This document shows, piece by piece, positions 33,920 through 41,711 of a stretch of DNA of 62,004 nt. Source of the stretch: Acidobacteria bacterium Ga0077553 (lineage in GTDB: Bacteria; Acidobacteriota; Terriglobia; Bryobacterales; Bryobacteraceae). The stretch's first letter is position 1; the number at the start of each line of letters is the position of its first letter. The translations under genes and the position numbers were made by a program. The notes under the pieces were generated by a model. The model was not told the origin of the DNA and searched no databases. It saw only the letters and a program-made list of their open reading frames with translations. The DNA is taken from assembly GCA_001464575.1 (NCBI GenBank), contig LNFE01000123.1, positions 1 to 62,004 on the forward strand, in the 5' to 3' direction.

Positions 33920-33969
33920 TCTGCTTCACACGCAGGAGGTCCGGGGTTCGAGCCCCTGCGCGCCCACCA
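33920..33969 (+). tRNA. 3' half of a tRNA-Val(CAC) gene (displaced fragment, attachment-site remnant)
   Basis: Fifty bases fit a tRNA from position 27 to the end: anticodon stem TCTGC/GCAGG around loop TTCACAC with anticodon CAC, a five-base variable loop, T stem CGGGG/CCCTG with loop TTCGAGC, 3' acceptor strand CGCGCCC, then A and CCA. The 5' half (acceptor GGGCGCG and D arm) is not found upstream. A tRNA fragment that starts at the anticodon stem is what is left when a tyrosine recombinase inserts an element into a tRNA gene and a copy of the 3' half restores the gene at the far end. The right side would then be original chromosome and the left side element DNA. Confidence 0.8.
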
Positions 33970-34165
33970 TCAGAACCTTGCTTCCGGTGGCCTTTTCTTT
34001 TCGGGCTTGGACGGAGTGTGGCGGCTCCTCGTTGGGATACTTTAGAAGTTGCGTCGATTGCCGGTCTCTAGACCCGTTCTTTGACCCAACTCCACGGCGA
34101 GACCGATTCGCCGGGTAGCCCTCGTTGTGTCCGCTTCGACTCTCTGCCGCACCCGCCAACTGCAC

Positions 34166-35011
34166 CTACAACCGCAGCCGCAGTTTCACCAGAATCGGCT
34201 CCCCGGGTTTCACCGCCACTCGGTACACCGTTTGTGGCGCGGGATCCTCCTGCGTCAGCACGCGAGTCCTTCCCGCGGCTGCCATCTGCTCGGCCCTCGT
34301 CCAGAGCTGTCCTGTGCCCCCGGCCAACTCAAACACACTGGGCTTGGCCATCTCCCATTTCTTTTCCCACTCCGCCACCTGCGCCTCGCTCAACCGCAAC
34401 GCTTTCGGACCGATCTCGATCTCCGGCAGGGGTTTGTCGGTCAAGAGCACCGTCAACTCTTCACCCGTTTGGTCGGTCCGGCTTCGGCGCAAAGAGAAGA
34501 AGTTCGGCCGATCGTCCTGCCCGGGAATATCGATCAGACGCCCCGCTGTCAGGGCGTTATTCCCCTCATGCGTCCGCGTGGTTGGAAAAATCAGGTAAGG
34601 CTCCCCCCGTTCCCCATTCGCATACTGCTCCCGATCAATCACATAGAGATAGCCTGGTTCCGGGGACTCGATCGAGAGCCGAACCTTATCGCCCGGCTTC
34701 AACCGGCTTGTCGAGGAGACCCGCTCCGGAATCCATTCCTGGGTCTGCGATTCTTCCTGCACCAGAATCCGCGCCGGCGATGCGTCCTTTCCCGTCGCCG
34801 GACGCAACCGCCAGATCGTGACGCCCACCTGCCGTCCGCCCGCCACAGGACGGCCCGCCGCCGGCACCGGATGATACTTCGGCCTTGTCACTGGCGCCGC
34901 CGTGGCCGCCGCAGGACGCGCCTGCAGCACCTCCTCGGGCACGATCCCGCGACTCGGCGACTGCGCCCAACCCTGCGGGCAGCATAACAAGAGCCAAATC
35001 CATCGCTTCAT
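34166..35011 (-). CDS. Secreted DUF4384-domain protein
   Basis: 281 residues from the ATG at 35011, with GGGAGAGGG six bases upstream; an ATG at 35029 is the alternative. A signal peptide (MKRWIWLLLCCPQGWAQS) is followed by a Pro/Ala-rich linker and a DUF4384 domain (LKPGDKVRLSIESPEPGYLY, VIDREQYANGERGEPYLIFP, LTAGRLIDIP). The domain is common in proteins near caspase-like proteases and Ser/Thr kinases and is thought to be a beta-rich sensor or scaffold; its ligand is unknown. A related domain ends the kinase at 39468-41102. This is the last gene of the seven-gene run, 27 bases after the CHAT protease stop. Confidence 0.85.
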   Translation of the reverse strand: MKRWIWLLLCCPQGWAQSPSRGIVPEEVLQARPAAATAAPVTRPKYHPVPAAGRPVAGGRQVGVTIWRLRPATGKDASPARILVQEESQTQEWIPERVSSTSRLKPGDKVRLSIESPEPGYLYVIDREQYANGERGEPYLIFPTTRTHEGNNALTAGRLIDIPGQDDRPNFFSLRRSRTDQTGEELTVLLTDKPLPEIEIGPKALRLSEAQVAEWEKKWEMAKPSVFELAGGTGQLWTRAEQMAAAGRTRVLTQEDPAPQTVYRVAVKPGEPILVKLRLRL

Positions 35012-35038
35012 TTCGTTTCCCTCTCCCATTCTTGTGAG

Positions 35039-38017
35039 CTATCGCCACTCACCCTGTTGTACGAATGCCGCCCAGTAGTATGGCGCCGCCCATCGCTTCT
35101 GCTTTCTCATCGCCAACTGCGCCTGCCGCAACGCTGCCGCCGGGCGCAAGCCCTGTTTCAGCATCTGCCGGTACATCATCACCATCAGGTCAGCCGTCGC
35201 TTGGTCATTCACGTTCCAAAGGCTCACCACCACCCGTGGCGCACCCGCGTAGAGGAACGCCCGCGGCAGCCCGACTAAGCCCTCTCCGCGCACGTCCTTA
35301 CCCAAGCCCGTCTGGCAGGCGCTGAGCACCACGAGATCGGCGCGAAAATTCAAGTCATAGATGTCGTTTACGCGCAGAAAGCCGTCCTCGGCGTCGCCTT
35401 TTTCATTGCGAAACGAAAGCAACAGCGCCGAGAGTCCCGGGCGTTCCGGGTCGATGTAGCCGTGCGTGGCGAAGTGCACATACCGGTACTCTGCCAACGC
35501 CGGCGACAGCGCAACCGCCCGATTCGCCTTGGCTCCCAGGGCGATCAGGCTCTGCCCTTTGGGGATCAACCTGCCGATCCGTTCGGCTTCCCGCCGCGTG
35601 AAGGGCAATTGAGGAACCGCGTCGATGGCCGCCGTACCTCCGGATAAGTGCTCCAGCATCCTCGCAGGCGCCGGGGCGCCCGTGAACACCGGATCTGCAA
35701 ACATCGCCAAGGATAGAGTGGGCTCCCGGCGATCCCTGCTTTTGTCCCGCAAGAGCGCCAACGCCGAAGCCGATGGCAGGTTGACGGTCTCCATCGTCAC
35801 CACCAAGGGATCGTTGCCGCCGGGCCGCGGCAGCATGGCGAAAGGCACCCGTTGCAGCGCCCCATCCGCCACCACCACCAAACGCTCGCCGCCCAGCATC
35901 TCCGCGGCGGGAGCCAAAATCGAGTCGCTTAAGGCCTGGGCCGCTTGGGCTGTTGCCGCGGCATTTTGGGTTGCCAACGTCTGCAACAGCGCACCCGCCT
36001 GGGCTTCCAGGACTTTGCGGCCTGGCAGCGGAAAGCCACGGAAGCCGCTTTGCGTCACGGCCCACACGAAGCTTCTTTCATCGCCCAGCGCGTACTCCAG
36101 CAGCACTGTGCCCGCATCAAGCAAGTCGCGCTGCACCCTTTCGATGCCCATAGGCGCGGGCTGCGTCACAGCAACATACCAGGGGCTCGTCTTCCGGAGG
36201 GTCTCTTCCAGGCCACGCCGCTCGTTCTCCACTTCCCGAATCTGGGCCAGCAGTGGCTGCGCCTCCGTGCGCCCGTAGACGGGCAAAAGCCGCGCGCCGA
36301 GCGCGTTCAGGCGCTCGTTCAGTTCACGCTCCTTCGCTAGCAATTCCGGCGCCGCGTCCATCCGGATGCCTGCTCCGGACTCGGCCAACATGTCCAGCAA
36401 GCCTCGCGCCCGCGCCCGTTCGGACATCGTGAACGCCGCCCCTTCCTGGCCCATGCGCATCAAGAGCCCGATGGCGAACTCGTAGTCGTTTTGCCGCCTC
36501 GCCAAATACAGCGTTCGGAGTTCCTGTACCGTTGCCTCCCGTCGAATGGCCTCCGCTAAGGTCAGCGATTTTTCGATCTCCTCCCGCGCCAGGGCCAATT
36601 GGCCAAGCGACGCCAGCGCGCGGGCCAACGTCGCCATCGCCCGCGCTTCGCCCGCGCGATCACCCATCTCCCGAAAGCTCGCCACGGCCGCTTGCGCTAG
36701 CGGTAGGGCAAGGCTCGCTTCGTCTTTGTCGAGCTTCACTACCGCCATCAACTCGCTTACTGCCGCTTCCTGCCGCCGCTGTTGAATCTCCCGCGCCAAG
36801 GCCAGCCCTCTTTCGAGCACGGTTTCCGCTTCATTCAATCTCCCCAGCCGGCGCGACGCCTCTCCATGATTGCGGCTGGACTTCGACAGCGACAGCTTAT
36901 CCCCGGCCTCCTGGTCGATGGCGTCAGACCGAGCGATATGAACAAGGGCTTCAGCCGGGCGATTCAGCAGCAGTTGCGTATACCCCAGCGCCCCTTCCGT
37001 ATCGGCTTCTCCCCGCTTATCCCCCACCGCCTTTCTCATGGCCAAGGCACTGTTCAGCAGCGACTGGGCCTCGGCGGTATCGCCCAGGCCAAGGTGCGCC
37101 ATGGCGACATTGTGCAGCAGCAGGCTCTCCCGCCGGCGGTCCCCGGTTGCCCGAACGAGGGGCAGCCCTACTTGGTAGTTCGACAACGCCGCCTGCCAAT
37201 TCCCCAGGTTCCCTTCGAGAATGCCGAGGTTGTTGAGTACGAGCGCTTCGCCTCCCCGGTCACTCTTCGCCCGGTACAGCGCCAGGGCCTGCTGATAGAA
37301 CTCGCGTGCCTTAGTGGCCTCCGAAAGCACGTCCCACATACCGCCTTCAAAGTTCCGGATGGTCGCCAGGCGCCGATCGTCTCCGAGCACGGCAAACAGT
37401 TGTCCGGCCTGTCCCAGGCTCTCGAGCGCTGGCCGGAACTGCGCCGCCGCCGCCCGCACACTTCCGATGCCGTAATGCACCATCGCCTGATAATAGCGAT
37501 CCCCCCGGCCTGCAAAGTACGGCAGAGCGGCTGCGTACTCCGTTAGCGCCGTCGTCCTGGCCGCAGCCGTCCGGATTGTCCGGGCTGCTTCGGCCTTCGC
37601 AAAGTGGCCGAAGGCCGCCGCGCGTTCGCGCTCTTCCGGTCCTGCCCCGCCCCACTTCAGTACCTGGATCCGGCAAGAGCCTTGCCCCGCCGTCGTCACC
37701 TCCAAACGGTACTCGCCCGATTGCGGCGCCACATACACAATCGTCTCCGGTCCCCACGCTCCGTTGGCGGCGTCCATGGTAAACACGGCCCGGCCTTGGG
37801 CATCTTGCAATTTGGCAACCACGTCCGTCCCAGCCTGAGTGACAACGATTTCGACGGCGTCGCCAGCGGCCATCGTCCCGCGAAGGACCAGGGGAGCTAC
37901 CCGGGTCACCGGGCGCTCAGCTTCCCATCCGGCTCGCAGCGTATCGTCCTGGCCGTTGGCCAGTGTCGCCGCAATCAGACCGCAGAGAATAGCGAAACGC
38001 CCGGTTTGCCGTGTCAT
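35039..38017 (-). CDS. TPR-CHAT caspase-like protease
   Basis: 992 residues from the ATG at 38017, preceded by TAGGAG whose TAG is the stop of the upstream gene. A signal-like N-terminus (GRFAILCGLIAATLANGQ) is followed by a beta-domain (residues ~25-130, EYRLEVTTAGQG), about ten tetratricopeptide repeats (~140-560; ALVLNNLGILEGNLGNWQAA is one), and a C-terminal CHAT domain (~690-992). The His-Cys dyad of the caspase/separase clan is intact: H852 in HFATHGYIDP and C901 in VVLSACQTGLG, followed by GEGLVGLPRAFLYAGAPRVV. CHAT proteases are activated by partners bound through the TPRs and cut specific proteins. The duplicated-domain protein encoded just upstream is a candidate partner or substrate. 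Confidence 0.92.
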   Translation of the reverse strand: MTRQTGRFAILCGLIAATLANGQDDTLRAGWEAERPVTRVAPLVLRGTMAAGDAVEIVVTQAGTDVVAKLQDAQGRAVFTMDAANGAWGPETIVYVAPQSGEYRLEVTTAGQGSCRIQVLKWGGAGPEERERAAAFGHFAKAEAARTIRTAAARTTALTEYAAALPYFAGRGDRYYQAMVHYGIGSVRAAAAQFRPALESLGQAGQLFAVLGDDRRLATIRNFEGGMWDVLSEATKAREFYQQALALYRAKSDRGGEALVLNNLGILEGNLGNWQAALSNYQVGLPLVRATGDRRRESLLLHNVAMAHLGLGDTAEAQSLLNSALAMRKAVGDKRGEADTEGALGYTQLLLNRPAEALVHIARSDAIDQEAGDKLSLSKSSRNHGEASRRLGRLNEAETVLERGLALAREIQQRRQEAAVSELMAVVKLDKDEASLALPLAQAAVASFREMGDRAGEARAMATLARALASLGQLALAREEIEKSLTLAEAIRREATVQELRTLYLARRQNDYEFAIGLLMRMGQEGAAFTMSERARARGLLDMLAESGAGIRMDAAPELLAKERELNERLNALGARLLPVYGRTEAQPLLAQIREVENERRGLEETLRKTSPWYVAVTQPAPMGIERVQRDLLDAGTVLLEYALGDERSFVWAVTQSGFRGFPLPGRKVLEAQAGALLQTLATQNAAATAQAAQALSDSILAPAAEMLGGERLVVVADGALQRVPFAMLPRPGGNDPLVVTMETVNLPSASALALLRDKSRDRREPTLSLAMFADPVFTGAPAPARMLEHLSGGTAAIDAVPQLPFTRREAERIGRLIPKGQSLIALGAKANRAVALSPALAEYRYVHFATHGYIDPERPGLSALLLSFRNEKGDAEDGFLRVNDIYDLNFRADLVVLSACQTGLGKDVRGEGLVGLPRAFLYAGAPRVVVSLWNVNDQATADLMVMMYRQMLKQGLRPAAALRQAQLAMRKQKRWAAPYYWAAFVQQGEWR

Positions 38018-38027
38018 CGTCTGGCTC

Positions 38028-39446
38028 CTAAAGATACTTGGTCTTCGGAAACGGCTCCGGACCGCGGGCCGACGCTTCCCAATCGTCCTCGCCTTCAAAG
38101 ATCTGGTCGGTCGACCCGAGGAAGCCGATGGCGGGCTCTACGCCCTTTCGGGAGATCACAACGTCCAGAAAGAACGGGAAGCCGCTGAATATCTCTGGAG
38201 GACTTCCCCACGAGATCGATTCCTCCCGCGCCGATACGGGTATCTTTGCGCTGCTGCCCGTCGAAATGAAGTACCCCCCCTTGGCGTTCTGAATCTTCAG
38301 CGTGCCGATGTCCCTGGCGCCTTGAATCACGGCAAAAGTTCCGGCGAACGGCTTGGCGGGCATCGGCAGCGCGGTCAGGTTGTACTCCTGTCCAGCGATC
38401 GTCAGCGCGTAGGAGACAACGTAGGTCTCGTCGCGCCACCGGAAGATGGTTAGCCCGGCGAACTCCCAGTCCGCCCCATCAACTTGCGCCTTAAACGGAC
38501 CCACGATGCCATAGTCGGGGCGCGTGGACCCGTAAGTCACCGGCACCGTGACGAAATTGCCCGAATTGCTTTGCAGCGTTACGGTGGAGACCCCGTTGGG
38601 ACTGGCGAACGCGATAGTGCCCCATAGATTCACGCCACTGCTTACCGAGACCTGGTCACTCGGTGTGGGCGAAACCAGCAGGCGGAACTGGCTCCAGGGA
38701 AACGGAAGTTGGGCCGGCTCCTGGTACATGGTTTCGACTGCCGTCTCCTCGATCGGCCCCCGCTCGGACGCTTCCCAATCGTTCTCATCGCCGGGGTTCC
38801 CCACGGAAAGCCCCTGATACCCCCCGGTGATCGCGGCGACGCCGGGCGATGTATCGATGTCGAAGATGGTTGGAAAGCCGGTGTAGGTCTGGTTGTTAAA
38901 GACCCATTGAATCCCTGACGCGGTGGCGGTGACCGCAATGGCGGGACGGTTGCCGGACGGGTTAAAGGTGATCCCCGAAGTTCCCCAAATCGGGAAGAGC
39001 AGCGTGCCGATCGTTGCGTTGGCCTGCTTCACCGTCAGAAGCGAACTGAAGCCCGGTTCTACCGGTCCGGCAACCCCGGAGCAGACATAGCTCACGCCGT
39101 CGATGGTCAGTGAGGAGCTAAACACGAACAGACGCTGCCGGAAGAACACCAGCGTGATCCCGCCGAACACCCACTGCTGGTCCGGCAGTCCGGGCTTGCT
39201 CAGGGTGATGCTGAAGCCGGCGATCTGGCCGACTCGGGCGCGCGACGAGGAGTAGCTGACCGTCGCCGTACCCGAAGGGCCGGTATCGAGGCCGATCTGG
39301 AGAATGTTCGCGGCAGAGGCGTTCGTCCCCAGAAAAAGGCGGCCTAGAAAGGGAATCCCCTGGCTCACGGGGCGGCCCTGCCCCCGCGGCGGGGCGATCG
39401 ACAGGCGCAGTTCCGCGCTCGGATTGGGATAAGGCAATGAAGGCAT
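38028..39446 (-). CDS. Unrecognised protein of two ~215-residue repeats, each ending DWEASxRGP
   Basis: 472 residues from the ATG at 39446 (GAGGAG upstream); a GTG at 39467 is possible. No family is recognised. The protein is an internal duplication: residues ~13-231 and ~254-463 share WxFxGxT near 92 and 327, LTIxGxxY, IGTL, IxVxA...IxW, FxGFP...D and the terminal DWEASERGP (223-231) or DWEASARGP (455-463). The copies are beta-rich, with no signal peptide or membrane helix. A short acidic/Pro linker joins them and the chain ends KTKYL. It lies between a Ser/Thr kinase (21 bases upstream) and a CHAT protease (10 bases downstream), so it may be phosphorylated, cut, or act as the effector. Confidence 0.85.
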   Translation of the reverse strand: MPSLPYPNPSAELRLSIAPPRGQGRPVSQGIPFLGRLFLGTNASAANILQIGLDTGPSGTATVSYSSSRARVGQIAGFSITLSKPGLPDQQWVFGGITLVFFRQRLFVFSSSLTIDGVSYVCSGVAGPVEPGFSSLLTVKQANATIGTLLFPIWGTSGITFNPSGNRPAIAVTATASGIQWVFNNQTYTGFPTIFDIDTSPGVAAITGGYQGLSVGNPGDENDWEASERGPIEETAVETMYQEPAQLPFPWSQFRLLVSPTPSDQVSVSSGVNLWGTIAFASPNGVSTVTLQSNSGNFVTVPVTYGSTRPDYGIVGPFKAQVDGADWEFAGLTIFRWRDETYVVSYALTIAGQEYNLTALPMPAKPFAGTFAVIQGARDIGTLKIQNAKGGYFISTGSSAKIPVSAREESISWGSPPEIFSGFPFFLDVVISRKGVEPAIGFLGSTDQIFEGEDDWEASARGPEPFPKTKYL

Positions 39447-39467
39447 AACGACAGTCTCCTCGCTCAC

Positions 39468-41102
39468 CTACTGGTGGCGCAGTTGTAGTAGCTGGCCCGC
39501 CATACCGGAAACCCCGGCAGGCAATTGTTTTAACAGTTGACGGACCCTGGCTTCGCGCACGCCCTCCGCGCGTCCCGGTTCCGCAAGAAAGTCTTGTGGC
39601 TTTTCTGCCCAAACTACCCAGATTCGTTCGATTCCCGGATTCTGGTCGAACACATACCAGCCCGTTAACGTCGCAGCCACCGGCTCGGCCTGCTGCCCTG
39701 ATAGCGGATAGACAACGGCGACTTCTGCAGTTGTCTCCGTGAGGGCGTAGAAGTAGCCCGGCCGGGCCGCGCTCAGCCGCAAACGAAATTTCCAACCGGC
39801 CTGAAAGGTGTCCGTCACCACGGCCCGATAGGGAAGCAGCGCCGGGTTCTTCTGTGCTTCGATCTCGAAGCGCAGCAATGGCTCGCGGCTGGCCGTCATC
39901 CAATGCGAAACCCCATAAGTCAACGCTCCAGCTGCGACCGCCGACCCGCCAGCCAGAAGCCACCTTCGGCTCATGCGCGGCGCCGGAGCGACGATCTCGT
40001 CGAGCTGTTCGGCAATCTCCTCCATCGAGCCCAACCGGGCGTTACGGTCCTTCACCAGGCACCGTTCGATCAGGTCGCCCAGTTGCCGGGGAGCGGCCGG
40101 GTTGATCGTTTCTACCCGCGGCGGATGCTGGTTCATTACCTGCGAAAGCGTCGTCATGGCGTTCTTGCCCTGGAACGGACGCCGCTTCGCCGTCATCTCG
40201 TAAAGGATCACGCCAAGGGCGAAGATATCCGCCCGTCGATCAGCCGGCTGGCCGATGGCGACTTCCGGGGCCATGTAGGTCGGCGTCCCCAGAATCAGAT
40301 TTTGCTCCGTCGATTGCTCGCCGGTGGTCGAGGTGACCTTCGCGATGCCAAAGTCCAGGACCTTAATGGCACCTCCTTCGGTGATCATGATGTTGGCCGG
40401 CTTCAAGTCCCGATGGACGATTCCCGCGGCGTGAGCGCTTGCCAGCGCCAGCGCCGTTTGCCGGGCGATCTCCAGGAGTTCGGCCAGCGGCGGCGGATCC
40501 TGTTTCAACAACTCCGCCAGGGTTCGCCCCCGGATGTATTCCATGGCAATGTAGTCAATCTCTCCCGCATGTCCGAACTCATAAATCGTGATGATATTCG
40601 GATGCGTCAGCGCGGACGCCGCACGGGCCTCGCGGGCAAACCGGCGCCGCTCGTCGTCGGACTCGTGCCGCGCGTTGAGCACCTTCAACGCGGCCAAGCG
40701 GTCCAGCCGCCCGTCCCGCGCCAGGTACACCACGCCCATGCCGCCCGCCCCGATCCGCTCCACAATTTCGTAGTGGCCCAGCTGATGGCCAGCCTGCAGT
40801 TCCCGCGAAATCGAGGCCGTCCCCGTGGCTCCCGCTGGAGAGTGATCGATAAACGTAGCCGTCGCGTCTACCCGCTCGAGCAGCGAGTGTACTTCGTCGA
40901 GGATCTCCCCGTCGCCTCCCGCCTCTGCGCGCACATAGGCGGACCGCTGGTCAGCGGGAAGTTCGAGAGCGGCTTCCAAAATCTCGCGAACCCGCTTCCA
41001 TTGCCGCGCGTCAGGCGCCGGACCCATAGAGCCAGATGGTAACAGGATCTGTTGCGTTGCGGAAGTTGTTGCTGGTTGCATGATCGCGCTTGGCCTGCTC
41101 AC
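39468..41102 (-). CDS. Transmembrane Ser/Thr protein kinase with DUF4384-like C-terminal domain
   Basis: Up to 544 residues. The GTG at 41102 gives the longest form; ATGs at 41081 and 41027 are alternatives, and family members usually start near the 41027 position. The Hanks-type kinase domain (~110-370) has the glycine loop GAGGMGVVY, Lys140, catalytic HRDLKPAN (D232), DFG (D250) and activation segment GTPTYMAPE, so it should be active. A membrane helix follows (WLLAGGSAVAAGALTYGVSHW, ~381-401). The extracytoplasmic C-terminus (~405-510) resembles DUF4384 (FRLRLSAARPGYFYALTET). The sigma-factor gene is 42 bases upstream. The kinase may link an envelope signal to the sigma factor and the downstream CHAT module. 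Confidence 0.92.
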   Translation of the reverse strand: MSRPSAIMQPATTSATQQILLPSGSMGPAPDARQWKRVREILEAALELPADQRSAYVRAEAGGDGEILDEVHSLLERVDATATFIDHSPAGATGTASISRELQAGHQLGHYEIVERIGAGGMGVVYLARDGRLDRLAALKVLNARHESDDERRRFAREARAASALTHPNIITIYEFGHAGEIDYIAMEYIRGRTLAELLKQDPPPLAELLEIARQTALALASAHAAGIVHRDLKPANIMITEGGAIKVLDFGIAKVTSTTGEQSTEQNLILGTPTYMAPEVAIGQPADRRADIFALGVILYEMTAKRRPFQGKNAMTTLSQVMNQHPPRVETINPAAPRQLGDLIERCLVKDRNARLGSMEEIAEQLDEIVAPAPRMSRRWLLAGGSAVAAGALTYGVSHWMTASREPLLRFEIEAQKNPALLPYRAVVTDTFQAGWKFRLRLSAARPGYFYALTETTAEVAVVYPLSGQQAEPVAATLTGWYVFDQNPGIERIWVVWAEKPQDFLAEPGRAEGVREARVRQLLKQLPAGVSGMAGQLLQLRHQ

Positions 41103-41144
41103 TCTGCCTAGCGCGAAGGCTCCCGCAAATTGGCCACCCTGATA

Positions 41145-41711
41145 TTACTTTTTTTCTACGCGGCTCATTTCGCGCAGCAGCCACAGGCGGGCCGACGCCC
41201 AGTACCTGCCTACCGTGCGGGGCGCAATCCCCAGCGCGCACGCGATCTCCTCGGTCGAGAGCCCACCGAAGAAGCGCATCTCCACCACTTGGCTCTGCAC
41301 GGGGTCCAGCTTCGCTAACCCCGACAGGGCGTCGTCAAGCGCGATTAACTCCACGGCCCGTGGCGCTCCTGGCATGAGCTCTTCGTTCAACTCCACCATC
41401 GCTGCGCCCGCGCCGCGCTTGCCGGCGTGCCTCTGGCGGGCGTGGTCCACCAGAATCCGCCGAATCATCTGGCTGCTCACTGCGTAGAAGTGGGCGCGGT
41501 CCTGCCACTCCACCTCTGGCCCGCGGATGAGGCGCAGAAACGCTTCGTTCACCAGCGCGGTGCTCTGCAGAGTGTGGTCGTCCCGTTCCCTCGCCAATTG
41601 CCGGTGCGCCAGCCGGCGCAATTCGGCATACACCAACGGCGCCAACGCCTCCAGCGCGGAGGCGTCTCCTCCGCTCCAACGCCGCAGCAGCAGCGTCACC
41701 TCCTCACTCAC
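41145..41711 (-). CDS. ECF sigma factor of the Ser/Thr-kinase-associated type
   Basis: 188 residues from a GTG at 41711 that overlaps the fucosidase stop as GTGA. It is a sigma-70 factor of the acidobacterial/planctomycete ECF group: region 2 LVYAELRRLAHRQLARER and LVNEAFLRLIRG, with the DHARQRHAGKRG segment; region 4 HTH LSTEEIACALGIAPRTVGRYWASARLWL. Members of this group are usually found next to Ser/Thr kinases rather than anti-sigma factors, as here. Translation is coupled to the fucosidase gene and continues after 42 bases to the kinase. It may drive its own operon or another envelope regulon. Confidence 0.9.
   Translation of the reverse strand: MSEEVTLLLRRWSGGDASALEALAPLVYAELRRLAHRQLARERDDHTLQSTALVNEAFLRLIRGPEVEWQDRAHFYAVSSQMIRRILVDHARQRHAGKRGAGAAMVELNEELMPGAPRAVELIALDDALSGLAKLDPVQSQVVEMRFFGGLSTEEIACALGIAPRTVGRYWASARLWLLREMSRVEKK

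Noticed and set aside
33926..34165. Minus-strand ORF ending in GAQGLEPRTSCV
   Set aside because: This sequence is the well-known artefact of translating a tRNA gene on its opposite strand; it confirms the tRNA fragment instead.
38028..39446. Gasdermin-like pore protein as the CHAT substrate
   Set aside because: Gasdermins are sometimes found beside CHAT proteases, but this protein is an internal duplication of beta-rich units without a gasdermin-like N-terminus or a lipidated Cys, so the name is not supported.
39903..41042. 379-codon plus-strand ORF opposite the Ser/Thr kinase
   Set aside because: Antisense shadow; Arg/Pro/Leu-rich without structure, opposite clear kinase motifs.
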